Shown one piece after another: positions 1-7,270 of a stretch of DNA of 9,100 bases. The stretch comes from Tissierellia bacterium (GTDB taxonomy: Bacteria > Bacillota > Clostridia > Tissierellales > Tepidimicrobiaceae): assembly GCA_012518745.1 (NCBI GenBank), contig JAAYRM010000090.1, forward strand, positions 1 through 9,100, given 5' to 3'. The position numbers were made by a program, and so were the translations under genes. Each line of letters starts with the position of its first letter. The first letter of the stretch is position 1. The notes under the pieces were generated by a model. That model did no database searches. It saw nothing but the letters and a program-made list of their open reading frames with translations, and was not told where the DNA came from.

Positions 1-111
1 TGATAATACAGATGTGATTGCCGCTGTCAATGTCGTCTTACCATGGTCTACGTGCCCTATAGTTCCTATATTGACATGAGGTTTAGTCCTTTCAAATCTC
101 TCTTTAGCCAT
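1..111 (-). CDS. tuf: Elongation factor Tu, N-terminal fragment (runs off the left edge)
   Basis: EF-Tu is the GTPase that carries aminoacyl-tRNA to the ribosomal A site. Only the first 37 codons lie in the window, starting at an ATG at 109-111. The visible protein begins MAKERFERTKPHVNIGTIGH and contains the P-loop GHVDHGKT at residues 19-26, which distinguishes EF-Tu from other translational GTPases. A Shine-Dalgarno AAGGAGG (120-126) sits 8 nt upstream of the start. The gene follows fusA after a 25-nt gap with no terminator or clear promoter between them, so it is most simply the next gene of the same transcript. Whether it is the only tuf copy in the genome cannot be seen here. Confidence 0.97.
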   Translation of the reverse strand, partial: MAKERFERTKPHVNIGTIGHVDHGKTTLTAAITSVLS

Positions 112-136
112 TTCCTATTCCTCCTTAAAATATAAA

Positions 137-2206
137 TTATTTATCTCCTAAGAGTTTTTCTGCAATGCTACTTGGTATAGCAGCATAGTGATCAAATTGC
201 ATAGAGTAAACCGCCCTACCTTGGGTATTAGAACGAAGATCCGTTGCATAGCCAAACATCTCTGCTAATGGTACGAAGCTATTGATTACCTGAACCCCGC
301 TTCTAGGCTCCATTCCCTCTATCTTACCCCGTCTGGCGTTTAAATCTCCTATTACATCGCCCATATATTCCTCCGGGACGATAACTTCCACCTTCATAAC
401 CGGCTCCAACAATACCGGTTTCGCCCTGAGCATAGCATCTTTAAATGCCATTGAACCTGCGATCTTAAAGGCTATCTCAGAAGAGTCCACCTCGTGGTAT
501 GAACCATCGTATAGGGTAACCTTTATATCTAATACTGGGTATCCACCCAGGACCCCTGCTTGCATCGTTTCCTGAATGCCATTATCTACAGCAGGAATAT
601 ACTCCCTAGGTATAACTCCCCCTACTATGGAATTTACAAACTCATATCCTGCTCCTGGCTCCTGTGGTTCAATCTTTATCTTGACATGGCCATATTGTCC
701 ACGTCCACCGGATTGTCTTGCGTACTTAGCATCAGCTTCTGCAGCAATCGAAATCGATTCCTTATAGGCTACCTGTGGATTACCCACATTGGCCTCAACC
801 TTGAATTCCCTCAAAAGCCTATCCACTATTATCTCTAGATGTAATTCCCCCATGCCCGCTATTATAACCTGCCCAGTTTCATCGTGGGTATAGGTTCTAA
901 ATGTCGGGTCCTCCTCGGCCAATTTCGCCAACGCCTCACTCATCTTCTCCTGGCTCGCCTTGGTCTTTGGCTCTATAGCTACCTCTATTACCGGCTCGGG
1001 AAATTCCATACTCTCCAATATTATTGGCTGATCCTCATCGCATAGGGTTTCGCCCGTAGATGTCTCCCTGAGACCTACAGCAGCTGCAATATCTCCAGCT
1101 CGAACCTCATCTACCTCTTCCCTCTTATTAGCATGCATTAGAAGGATTCTGCCTATCCTCTCCCTCTTATCCTTTATGGAATTATATACATAGGATCCGG
1201 ATTTCAATGTACCGGAATATACCCTGAAGTATGCCAGCTTTCCTACATATGGATCCGTTACGATCTTAAAGGCCAACGCCGAGAAGGGTTCGTCCTCCGA
1301 TGCAGCCCTTTCCTCAGTATTTTCTGAATCCATCGTTAGACCCCTTATAGCTGGAATATCGAGTGGGGATGGTAGATAATCTACTATAGCATCTATCAAT
1401 GGCTGTACACCCTTGTTCTTGTAAGAAGATCCACATAGAACGGGGGTAATGTCTACATTGATAGTTGCAGTTCTTATCGCCTTCATTATCTCCTCGGCGG
1501 AAATCTCTTCCCCTTCTAGGTACTTCATCATCAGTTCATCATCGTAATCGGCTATGCTCTCCAATAATGCTTCTCTATATTCTTCTGATAATTCCCTCAT
1601 ATCCTCGGGTATCTCTATTATCTCAGTGTCTTCGCCAAGATCGTCCTTATAGATCCTAGCATTCATATTTACTAAATCTATAACGCCCCTAAAGTCATCC
1701 TCATTACCAATCGGTAATTGTATTGGAACTGGATTAGCCTTTAGCCTTTCCTCCATCATCTCTATAACCTTGAAGAAATCGGCTCCAACTATATCCATCT
1801 TGTTGATGAAGGCCATACGTGGTACTCCATACTTATCAGCTTGCCTCCAAACCGTTTCGGATTGGGGCTCTACCCCACCCTTTGCACAGAATACCGCTAC
1901 TGCCCCGTCGAGGACCCTAAGGGATCTTTCCACCTCCACGGTAAAATCCACGTGCCCTGGCGTATCTATAACGTTAATCCTATGGTCTTCCCAATAACAT
2001 GTGGTAGCAGCAGATGTTATGGTTATTCCCCTCTCCTGCTCCTGCTCCATCCAATCCATCTCGGCAGCACCCTCATAGGTTTCACCTACCTTATGAATCT
2101 TCCCAGTATAAAACAATATCCTTTCAGTGGTAGTTGTTTTTCCTGCATCTATATGAGCCATTACTCCTATATTTCGTATTCTCTCTAATGGAAATTTATT
2201 GGGCAC
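137..2206 (-). CDS. fusA: Elongation factor G (translocase), GTG start
   Basis: EF-G is the GTPase that drives tRNA-mRNA translocation and, with ribosome recycling factor, ribosome recycling. The 689-residue product is of normal length. The G domain shows the P-loop AHIDAGKT (17-24), the switch I segment RGITIT (59-64), DTPGH with the catalytic His at 85, and NKMD (135-138). Domains II to V follow, with the domain IV stretch RGQYGHVKI and a domain V segment GDVIGDLNARRGKIEGM near the C terminus. The segment FCAKGGVEPQSETVWRQADK (106-125) resembles clostridial EF-G. The start is GTG at 2204-2206, supported by AAGGAGG 7 nt upstream and by the expected distance to the P-loop; a start further downstream would cut into the conserved N terminus. 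It lies 57 nt after rpsG and 25 nt before tuf, the usual str-operon order. No frameshift or missing catalytic residue is seen. Confidence 0.98.
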   Translation of the reverse strand: MPNKFPLERIRNIGVMAHIDAGKTTTTERILFYTGKIHKVGETYEGAAEMDWMEQEQERGITITSAATTCYWEDHRINVIDTPGHVDFTVEVERSLRVLDGAVAVFCAKGGVEPQSETVWRQADKYGVPRMAFINKMDIVGADFFKVIEMMEERLKANPVPIQLPIGNEDDFRGVIDLVNMNARIYKDDLGEDTEIIEIPEDMRELSEEYREALLESIADYDDELMMKYLEGEEISAEEIMKAIRTATINVDITPVLCGSSYKNKGVQPLIDAIVDYLPSPLDIPAIRGLTMDSENTEERAASEDEPFSALAFKIVTDPYVGKLAYFRVYSGTLKSGSYVYNSIKDKRERIGRILLMHANKREEVDEVRAGDIAAAVGLRETSTGETLCDEDQPIILESMEFPEPVIEVAIEPKTKASQEKMSEALAKLAEEDPTFRTYTHDETGQVIIAGMGELHLEIIVDRLLREFKVEANVGNPQVAYKESISIAAEADAKYARQSGGRGQYGHVKIKIEPQEPGAGYEFVNSIVGGVIPREYIPAVDNGIQETMQAGVLGGYPVLDIKVTLYDGSYHEVDSSEIAFKIAGSMAFKDAMLRAKPVLLEPVMKVEVIVPEEYMGDVIGDLNARRGKIEGMEPRSGVQVINSFVPLAEMFGYATDLRSNTQGRAVYSMQFDHYAAIPSSIAEKLLGDK

Positions 2207-2213
2207 AATATTT

Positions 2214-2220
2214 CCTCCTT
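2214..2220 (-). promoter_or_regulatory. Ribosome-binding site fixing the fusA GTG start
   Basis: AAGGAGG on the minus strand lies 7 nt before the GTG. It matches the anti-Shine-Dalgarno end of 16S rRNA well, and selects the GTG at 2204-2206 over the out-of-frame ATG at 2227-2229. Confidence 0.85.
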
Positions 2221-2263
2221 CCTAATCATATGTCCCCCTTCCACAAGTGTAACTATTAGCAAA

Positions 2264-2734
2264 CTACCATCTATAATGTGCGAATGCCTTATTCGCTTCT
2301 GCCATCTTGTGTACTTCTTCCCTCTTCCTAACACTTGCACCGGCATTATTTGCCGCATCCATTATCTCGCTAGCGAGTCTCTCAATCATGGTCTTTTCGC
2401 CCCTTGCCCTAGCGTACTGAACAAGCCAGCGAAGCCCCAATGTTTGCCGCCTTACCGGCCTAACCTCCATGGGGACCTGATACGTTGCACCACCAATACG
2501 TCTCGCCTTTACCTCTAATATGGGCATAATATTGTCCAGCCCCTTGTAAAATACCTCTAGTGGGTCCTCACCAGTTTTCTCCCCTATGACATCGAATGCA
2601 CCATAGACGATCTGCTGGGCAGTCCCCTTCTTCCCATCTATCATTATATTGTTTATAAGCTTTGTTATAGTCGCATCTTTATATATGGGATCTGGGATTA
2701 CATCCCTCTTAGCTGCAGTTTCTTTTCTTGGCAC
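2264..2734 (-). CDS. rpsG: 30S ribosomal protein S7, GTG start
   Basis: S7 is a primary 16S rRNA-binding protein that nucleates assembly of the 30S head and lies near the E-site tRNA and mRNA exit. The product has 156 residues, the standard bacterial length. It starts MPRKETAAKRDVIPDPIY and ends with the conserved HKMAEANKAFAHYRW (142-156). The beta-hairpin arm region reads VKARRIGGATYQVPMEVRP (75-93), and the core contains TLGLRWLVQYARARGEKTM. The start codon is GTG (2732-2734), with AAGGAGG (2743-2749) 8 nt upstream; the MPRK N terminus agrees with the family. It follows rpsL after an unusually roomy 136-nt gap and precedes fusA by 57 nt. In E. coli, S7 represses its own operon by binding the rpsL-rpsG gap; whether that occurs here is unknown. 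Confidence 0.98.
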   Translation of the reverse strand: MPRKETAAKRDVIPDPIYKDATITKLINNIMIDGKKGTAQQIVYGAFDVIGEKTGEDPLEVFYKGLDNIMPILEVKARRIGGATYQVPMEVRPVRRQTLGLRWLVQYARARGEKTMIERLASEIMDAANNAGASVRKREEVHKMAEANKAFAHYRW

Positions 2735-2742
2735 CTTGCTTC

Positions 2743-2749
2743 CCTCCTT
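2743..2749 (-). promoter_or_regulatory. Ribosome-binding site fixing the rpsG GTG start
   Basis: AAGGAGG on the minus strand is separated by 8 nt from the GTG at 2732-2734. No ATG lies at a suitable distance, so this site decides the start. Confidence 0.85.
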
Positions 2750-2775
2750 AACTATAAAGTAAAATCATGGGTACT

Positions 2776-2797
2776 CGACAGTAAAAAACTGCCGTCG
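2776..2797 (-). other. Bulged hairpin in the rpsL-rpsG gap
   Basis: On the transcribed strand the RNA can form a stem of 3 bp (CGA/UCG) and 4 bp (CAGU/ACUG), separated by a 3-nt bulge (CGG) on the 5' side, with a 5-nt U loop. It is 37 nt or less upstream of the rpsG start region. There are no tandem G-A pairs beside the bulge, so it is not a standard K-turn, and no U-tract follows the stem, so it is not an intrinsic terminator. Confidence 0.4.
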
Positions 2798-2870
2798 TGC
2801 GCATAAATGCATTTATATTAATAGGAATAATTTCCTTGCATCAATTAGCACTATTATTAATCCTCAGGTA

Positions 2871-3284
2871 TTAATCCTTAGGCTTTTTGGCCCCATACTT
2901 GGATCTGGATTGCATCCTACCCTCAACCCCTGCGGTATCTAAGCTTCCCCTTACGATATGATACCTAACACCTGGAAGGTCCTTGACCCGACCACCTCTT
3001 ATCAATACAACACTGTGTTCCTGCAGGTTGTGGCCAATCCCTGGTATATAGGCAGCAACTTCAATCCCATTAGTAAGTCTAACCCTAGCAACCTTTCTTA
3101 ATGCAGAGTTAGGCTTTTTAGGGGTAACAGTCCTAACAGCTGTACATACGCCCCTCTTCTGTGGTGAATGTACAGTGGTTACATCCTTCTTTAGGGAGTT
3201 GTAATTGATACCCAATGCAGGTGATTTGGATTTGTGTACAACCTCTTTTCTACCCTTCCTAATTAATTGATTAATCGTTGGCAT
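2871..3284 (-). CDS. rpsL: 30S ribosomal protein S12
   Basis: S12 lies at the decoding centre of the 30S subunit and controls tRNA selection accuracy; changes in it confer streptomycin resistance or dependence. The 137-residue product begins MPTINQLIRKGRKEVVHKSK. Compared with E. coli S12 it carries 13 extra residues between about 25 and 40 (GINYNSLKKDVTTVHS), an insertion typical of Gram-positive bacteria such as Bacillus. The core TPKKPNSALRKVARVRLTNG and the loop RGGRVKDLPGVRYH are intact. Lys56 and Lys101 correspond to E. coli Lys42 and Lys87, so both main streptomycin-resistance positions appear wild type; Asp102 is the residue methylthiolated in some bacteria. ATG at 3282-3284 follows AAGGAGG (3292-3298) by 7 nt. 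The gap to the upstream ybxF-like gene is only 19 nt, which suggests a shared transcript. Confidence 0.98.
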   Translation of the reverse strand: MPTINQLIRKGRKEVVHKSKSPALGINYNSLKKDVTTVHSPQKRGVCTAVRTVTPKKPNSALRKVARVRLTNGIEVAAYIPGIGHNLQEHSVVLIRGGRVKDLPGVRYHIVRGSLDTAGVEGRMQSRSKYGAKKPKD

Positions 3285-3303
3285 TCTTGCACCTCCTTTA
3301 AAT

Positions 3304-3546
3304 CTACTTTAGCAATGCAGCGCTAGCCGCATTTACATCTATTCCACATGCTTCTCCTAGTTTTCTCATAGATTCCACGTATATAATTCGGATTTGCTTA
3401 TGATCGGATATCTTCACGATATCCTCTATAACCCTTCCCTCTGCATCCTCAGCGATATATACCACTCGCACCTTATCCCTAGCTAACATGCCCTTGACCT
3501 GTTTAGCTCCTACAACTTTATTGTCGGTATTGAGTTCAGAATCCAT
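3304..3546 (-). CDS. ybxF: L7Ae-family K-turn RNA-binding protein (YbxF-like)
   Basis: This small protein of 80 residues belongs to the ribosomal L7Ae/L30e/S12e/Gadd45 family. It matches YbxF, which in Bacillus binds kink-turn RNA; its physiological RNA partner is uncertain. Visible features are the RNA-contact segment GAKQVK (13-18), equivalent to GTKQTVK in B. subtilis YbxF, and the C-terminal YVESMRKLGEACGIDVNAA (56-74), a hallmark of the subfamily. ATG at 3544-3546 is preceded by AAGGAGG (3555-3561) with 8-nt spacing. It sits between rpoC and rpsL exactly as in many Bacillota, 19 nt before rpsL. The gene is preceded by a promoter-like sequence and a perfect hairpin, so it is probably the first gene of a str-operon transcript as well as part of rpoBC readthrough. 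Confidence 0.93.
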   Translation of the reverse strand: MDSELNTDNKVVGAKQVKGMLARDKVRVVYIAEDAEGRVIEDIVKISDHKQIRIIYVESMRKLGEACGIDVNAASAALLK

Positions 3547-3573
3547 ATAAGCTTCCTCCTTTTTTAAACACTT

Positions 3574-3610
3574 TAAAGATTATGTGGAAATTACTTCCAC
3601 ATAATCTTTA
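3574..3610 (-). other. Perfect 16-bp hairpin upstream of ybxF
   Basis: The arms 3574-3589 and 3595-3610 are exact reverse complements (TAAAGATTATGTGGAA on the plus strand), with a 5-nt loop (3590-3594). On the transcribed strand the hairpin ends 12 nt before the ybxF Shine-Dalgarno sequence. The base after the stem is A-rich with only a short UGUUU, so it is not a good intrinsic terminator in either direction. Possible roles are an RNase III processing site separating rpoC from str mRNA, a 5' stabiliser of the str message, or an element limiting ribosome access; the sequence does not choose between these. Confidence 0.7.
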
Positions 3611-3647
3611 TATTGTCAAAGAGTCCACCCGATTTACACACTAACAT

Positions 3648-3676
3648 AGTTTATCATCAGATGTCCTAGGTGTCAA
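3648..3676 (-). promoter_or_regulatory. Predicted sigma-A promoter of the str operon (ybxF-rpsL-rpsG-fusA-tuf)
   Basis: On the minus strand there is a perfect -35 box TTGACA (3671-3676), a 17-nt spacer and a -10 box TAAACT (3648-3653, 4 of 6 matches). The -10 is preceded by TG one base upstream (3655-3656), making an extended -10. The predicted start is near 3641-3642, about 95 nt before the ybxF ATG. The -35 lies 7 nt after the rpoC stop, outside coding sequence. A perfect -35, optimal spacer and extended -10 together make chance unlikely, but no transcript data are available. Confidence 0.65.
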
Positions 3677-3683
3677 CCATATT

Positions 3684-6600
3684 TTAGTCTAAAACCTCAA
3701 TTTTATCCTCATCTACCTGCTGCACAACCTGAATATCCCTATATCTCTTCATACCCGTTCCGGCGGGTATCAGCTTCCCGATTATCACATTCTCCTTCAA
3801 TCCTATCAGATTATCTTCCTTGCCCTTTATAGATGATTCGGTCAGTACTCGAGTGGTTTCCTGGAAGGAAGCCGCAGATAAGAAGGACTCCGTTGCTAAC
3901 GAGGCCTTGGTTATGCCCAGTAATGTTCTCCTTCCGCTAGCAGGCTGTTCTCCCCTTTCGATTACCTCCCTATTGATATCTTCAAAATCGTGGATATTCG
4001 TCAAGCTACCAGGTAATAGATCGGTATCACCTGAATCCTCTATCTTAACCTTACCCAACATCTGCCTGACTATTATCTCTATATGTTTATCGGCTATATC
4101 TACACCTTGGAGCCTATATACCCTCTGTACCTCTTTTACAAGATAATTTTGAACCCCATTGACACCCTTGATCTTCAATATATCGTGTGGGTTTACGGAT
4201 CCCTCGGTCAGTTCATCCCCTGCTTCGATGAAGTCACCTGGCTTTACCAATAATCTCGACCCATAGGTTATGGTATATGCCTTGCTATCCCCATCATCCG
4301 ATGTAACGACTATTTCCTTCTTCTTCCTCGTCTCGTTTATGCTTACCTCACCGGCTATCTCGGATATTATTCCAAGCCCCTTGGGCTTTCTGGCCTCAAA
4401 TAATTCCTCTACCCTAGGTAAACCCTGGGTGATATCCGCCCCTGCTACACCACCGGTATGGAATGTCCGCATCGTGAGCTGCGTACCAGGTTCCCCTATG
4501 GATTGTGCCGCTATGATCCCAACGGATTCCCCTATGTTGACCGGTTCCCCTGTGGCTAGGTTTCTACCATAGCATTTAGCACAAACCCCATGCCGCGTAT
4601 TACATCCAAGGACGGATCGCACTTCGACCTCCGTAATCCCAGCTTCCTCTATGATATCGCTTATATCTTCGGTTATCATCTCTCCCGCTTTTATAATGAT
4701 TTCACCTGAACCCGGATCCACTATATCCTCGGCTGCATATCTTCCTACCACTCTATCGCTCAGCTCTTCAATTACCTCTTTCCCATCCATGAATGCCCTT
4801 GCTCGCAGGTTTTGATTGGTTCCGCAATCCTCTTCCCTTACTATAACGTCCTGGCTTACATCCACCAACCTCCTAGTTAGGTATCCGGAGTCGGCCGTCC
4901 TCAGGGCCGTATCCGCTAACCCCTTCCTGGATCCATGGGTTGATATGAAGAATTCCAATACATCTAGACCCTCCCTAAAATTGGACTTGATGGGGATCTC
5001 TATGGTTCTTCCCGATGCACTGGCCATAAGCCCTCTCATACCGCCTAGCTGTCTGATCTGGTTTTCACTTCCCCTAGACCCCGAATGGGCCATGATATAT
5101 ACATGGTTCATCGAATCCAAATTATCCATTAGGGTACGGGTAACCTCTTCGGTATATTGATTCCATACCTCAATTACCCTTTCGTACCTCTCCTCATTCG
5201 AAATCAGGCCTCTTCTATAGGATTTTTCGAATTTATCGATGGCCTCCTCTGCCCTTCCCAATAATTCCCCCTTGTTTTCGGGAACTACTATATCTTCCAT
5301 GCTTATGGTTATAGCACCTTTTGTTGAATAGTGAAAACCCAATTCCTTGATATGATCTAGAACATAGGCGGTCACGGTATTTCCATGCTTCCTATAACAT
5401 CTCTCTATTATCTTTGCCAAAATCCCCTTATCGACCAATGTATCTATCTCTAGGGAATACTTATCTACACGTCTATCCACAAAGCCTAGATCCTGTGGAA
5501 TTTCCTCGTTGAATATGAATCTTCCCACGGTACTCTCTATTACACGGCCTCTATCCTCGCTATCTACCTTCCTTCTCACCTTCACCCTATCATGGATATC
5601 CACCTGTTCATTATAATAGGCCTTCAGCATCTCCTCATAATCCTTGAATATCCTTATATCTTCCTGTTCTTTGCTATCCTCTACGGTGAGATAATAGCTT
5701 CCAAGAACCATATCCTGGGTTGGCGTGGTGATAGGCTTCCCATCCTTCGGTGCCAATATATTGTTGATGGATAGCATGAGTAGCCTAGCCTCGGCCTGTG
5801 ATTCAGTAGATAAAGGTAGGTGGACTGCCATCTGATCCCCATCAAAGTCGGCGTTATAGGCCGTACATACGAGGGGATGCAGCTTTATCGCCTTACCCTC
5901 CACTAGGACCGGTTCAAAGGCCTGTATCCCCAGTCTATGGAGCGTAGGCGCCCTATTCAATAGGACGGGATGATCCTTGATAACTATATCCAATACATCC
6001 CAGACCTCCGATTGCATCTTTTCCACCATACGCTTAGCAGATTTTATATTATGTGCATATTCACCTTCCACCAATTCCTTCATTACAAATGGTTTAAATA
6101 ATTCCAATGCCATCTTCTTAGGCAATCCACATTGGTAGAATTTCAACTCGGGACCTACTACTATAACGGAACGCCCCGAATAATCCACCCTCTTCCCAAG
6201 TAAGTTCTGCCTAAACCTGCCTTGCTTACCCTTCAGCATATCCGATAGGGATTTCAGGGGTCTATTGCCAGGCCCTGTTACCGGCCTTCCCCTTCGCCCA
6301 TTATCTATCAGAGCATCTACGGCTTCCTGGAGCATCCTCTTTTCATTTCTTACGATTATATCCGGTGCCCCTAGATCCAATAGCCTTTTCAACCTATTGT
6401 TTCGATTTATAACCCTCCTATAGAGGTCGTTTAAATCCGATGTGGCGAATCTACCCCCATCTAGCTGTACCATGGGTCTAAGATCGGGGGGTATTACCGG
6501 TATTGCGCTTATTATTATCCACTCGGGTCTATTCCCTGATTGTCTGAAGGCCTCTAAGACCTCAAGCCTTCGTATGATCCTTATCCGTTTCTGCCCAGTA

Positions 6601-7193
6601 GCCTCCTTGAGCTGATGTTTTAAATCCTTAACTTCGCTATCAAGATCTATATTTGACAGAATCTCCTCTATAGCTTCGGCACCCATAGAGGCCTTGAATT
6701 CATTCCCATATTTCTCATAATTCTCCCTATATTCGGCCTCGGTCAATAGCTGCTTTTCATATAACGGGGTATCTCCCCCATCTATCACTATATACGATGC
6801 AAAGTATAGTACCTTTTCCAGGGATCTTGGGGACATATCCAATATCAAGCCCATCCTACTCGGGATTCCCTTGAAGTACCAGATATGGGATACAGGGGCT
6901 GCCAATTCTATATGCCCCATCCTCTCCCTTCTCACCTTGGATTTGGTTACCTCCACACCGCATCTATCACATATAATTCCCTTATACCTTACCCTCTTAT
7001 ACTTACCACAATGGCATTCCCAATCCTTTGTAGGTCCAAATATCTTTTCGCAGAATAGGCCTTCCTTCTCCGGTTTTAGGGTCCTATAATTTATGGTTTC
7101 AGGCTTTTTAACCTCCCCCTTGGACCATTGTCTTACCTTCTCCGGCGAGGCAAGACCAATTTTTATTGAGTCAAATGTATTTAATTCAAACAA
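3684..7193 (-). CDS. rpoC: DNA-directed RNA polymerase subunit beta-prime, TTG start
   Basis: Beta-prime forms one pincer of RNA polymerase and holds the catalytic magnesium. The 1169-residue product is in the range expected for Bacillota and lacks the large insertion that lengthens the E. coli protein. In order: N-terminal zinc ribbon with Cys60, 62, 75 and 78; clamp helices around 253-300; the active-site motif NADFDGD (447-453) with Asp449, 451 and 453; the bridge helix around 746-782; the second zinc site, Cys790, 864, 871 and 874; and the trigger loop around 890-917 with Met908 and His912. The C terminus keeps the conserved LLGITKASLATESFLSAASF. The start is TTG (7191-7193), giving MFELNTFDSIKIGLASPEKV, which fits the family N terminus; the next in-frame Met is residue 92, inside conserved sequence. 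It follows rpoB by 77 nt. Confidence 0.98.
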   Translation of the reverse strand: MFELNTFDSIKIGLASPEKVRQWSKGEVKKPETINYRTLKPEKEGLFCEKIFGPTKDWECHCGKYKRVRYKGIICDRCGVEVTKSKVRRERMGHIELAAPVSHIWYFKGIPSRMGLILDMSPRSLEKVLYFASYIVIDGGDTPLYEKQLLTEAEYRENYEKYGNEFKASMGAEAIEEILSNIDLDSEVKDLKHQLKEATGQKRIRIIRRLEVLEAFRQSGNRPEWIIISAIPVIPPDLRPMVQLDGGRFATSDLNDLYRRVINRNNRLKRLLDLGAPDIIVRNEKRMLQEAVDALIDNGRRGRPVTGPGNRPLKSLSDMLKGKQGRFRQNLLGKRVDYSGRSVIVVGPELKFYQCGLPKKMALELFKPFVMKELVEGEYAHNIKSAKRMVEKMQSEVWDVLDIVIKDHPVLLNRAPTLHRLGIQAFEPVLVEGKAIKLHPLVCTAYNADFDGDQMAVHLPLSTESQAEARLLMLSINNILAPKDGKPITTPTQDMVLGSYYLTVEDSKEQEDIRIFKDYEEMLKAYYNEQVDIHDRVKVRRKVDSEDRGRVIESTVGRFIFNEEIPQDLGFVDRRVDKYSLEIDTLVDKGILAKIIERCYRKHGNTVTAYVLDHIKELGFHYSTKGAITISMEDIVVPENKGELLGRAEEAIDKFEKSYRRGLISNEERYERVIEVWNQYTEEVTRTLMDNLDSMNHVYIMAHSGSRGSENQIRQLGGMRGLMASASGRTIEIPIKSNFREGLDVLEFFISTHGSRKGLADTALRTADSGYLTRRLVDVSQDVIVREEDCGTNQNLRARAFMDGKEVIEELSDRVVGRYAAEDIVDPGSGEIIIKAGEMITEDISDIIEEAGITEVEVRSVLGCNTRHGVCAKCYGRNLATGEPVNIGESVGIIAAQSIGEPGTQLTMRTFHTGGVAGADITQGLPRVEELFEARKPKGLGIISEIAGEVSINETRKKKEIVVTSDDGDSKAYTITYGSRLLVKPGDFIEAGDELTEGSVNPHDILKIKGVNGVQNYLVKEVQRVYRLQGVDIADKHIEIIVRQMLGKVKIEDSGDTDLLPGSLTNIHDFEDINREVIERGEQPASGRRTLLGITKASLATESFLSAASFQETTRVLTESSIKGKEDNLIGLKENVIIGKLIPAGTGMKRYRDIQVVQQVDEDKIEVLD

Positions 7194-7203
7194 GGAGCTT
7201 TCT

Positions 7204-7210
7204 CTCCTTT
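7204..7210 (-). promoter_or_regulatory. Ribosome-binding site fixing the rpoC TTG start
   Basis: AAAGGAG on the minus strand lies 10 nt before the TTG at 7191-7193. It is slightly weaker and further away than the AAGGAGG sites of the str genes. No in-frame ATG or GTG lies nearby, so it supports TTG as the start. Confidence 0.75.
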
Positions 7211-7270
7211 CTATATTGAAGTACTCATGTCCTCAGCTATACCGTCTTTGATCATCCTCAAGCCTAATCC

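Larger units (their letters stand above)
2735..2870 (-). other. rpsL-rpsG intergenic region with small inverted repeats, possible leader or S7 target
   Basis: This AT-rich 136-nt gap separates rpsL from rpsG. On the transcribed strand, from the rpsL end onward, it contains a 10-bp direct repeat AGGATTAATA (2869-2878 and 2855-2864; the first copy overlaps the rpsL stop), a small AGGAA/TTCCT stem with a 4-nt loop (2823-2836), the 14-bp palindrome ATAAATGCATTTAT (2803-2816), and a hairpin at 2776-2797. A weak promoter-like pair, TTGATG and TAATAT with an 18-nt spacer, is present but matches only 4 of 6 bases in each box. No convincing small gene is seen. The position matches the S7 autoregulatory site of the E. 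coli str operon, but conservation of that control here is only inferred. Confidence 0.35.

Noticed and set aside
2776..2797. The 3-nt-bulge hairpin as a K-turn bound by YbxF.
   Set aside because: The helix next to the bulge is ordinary Watson-Crick pairing with no tandem G-A pairs, so the K-turn rule is not met.
2754..2816. Short frames in the rpsL-rpsG gap, including an 18-codon frame ending just before the rpsG ribosome-binding site.
   Set aside because: None has a Shine-Dalgarno sequence at its ATG, and no product resembles a known leader peptide.
3574..3610. The ybxF leader hairpin as an intrinsic terminator after rpoC.
   Set aside because: The stem is AU-rich and followed by AAGUGUUUAAAA rather than a U-tract, so efficient termination is unlikely.
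3590..3619. A second TTGACA (3614-3619) on the minus strand downstream of the main promoter candidate.
   Set aside because: The only -10 at a suitable distance (AGTAAT, 18-nt spacer) matches 4 of 6 bases and lies inside the perfect hairpin loop, and it lacks an extended -10. The upstream promoter is better.
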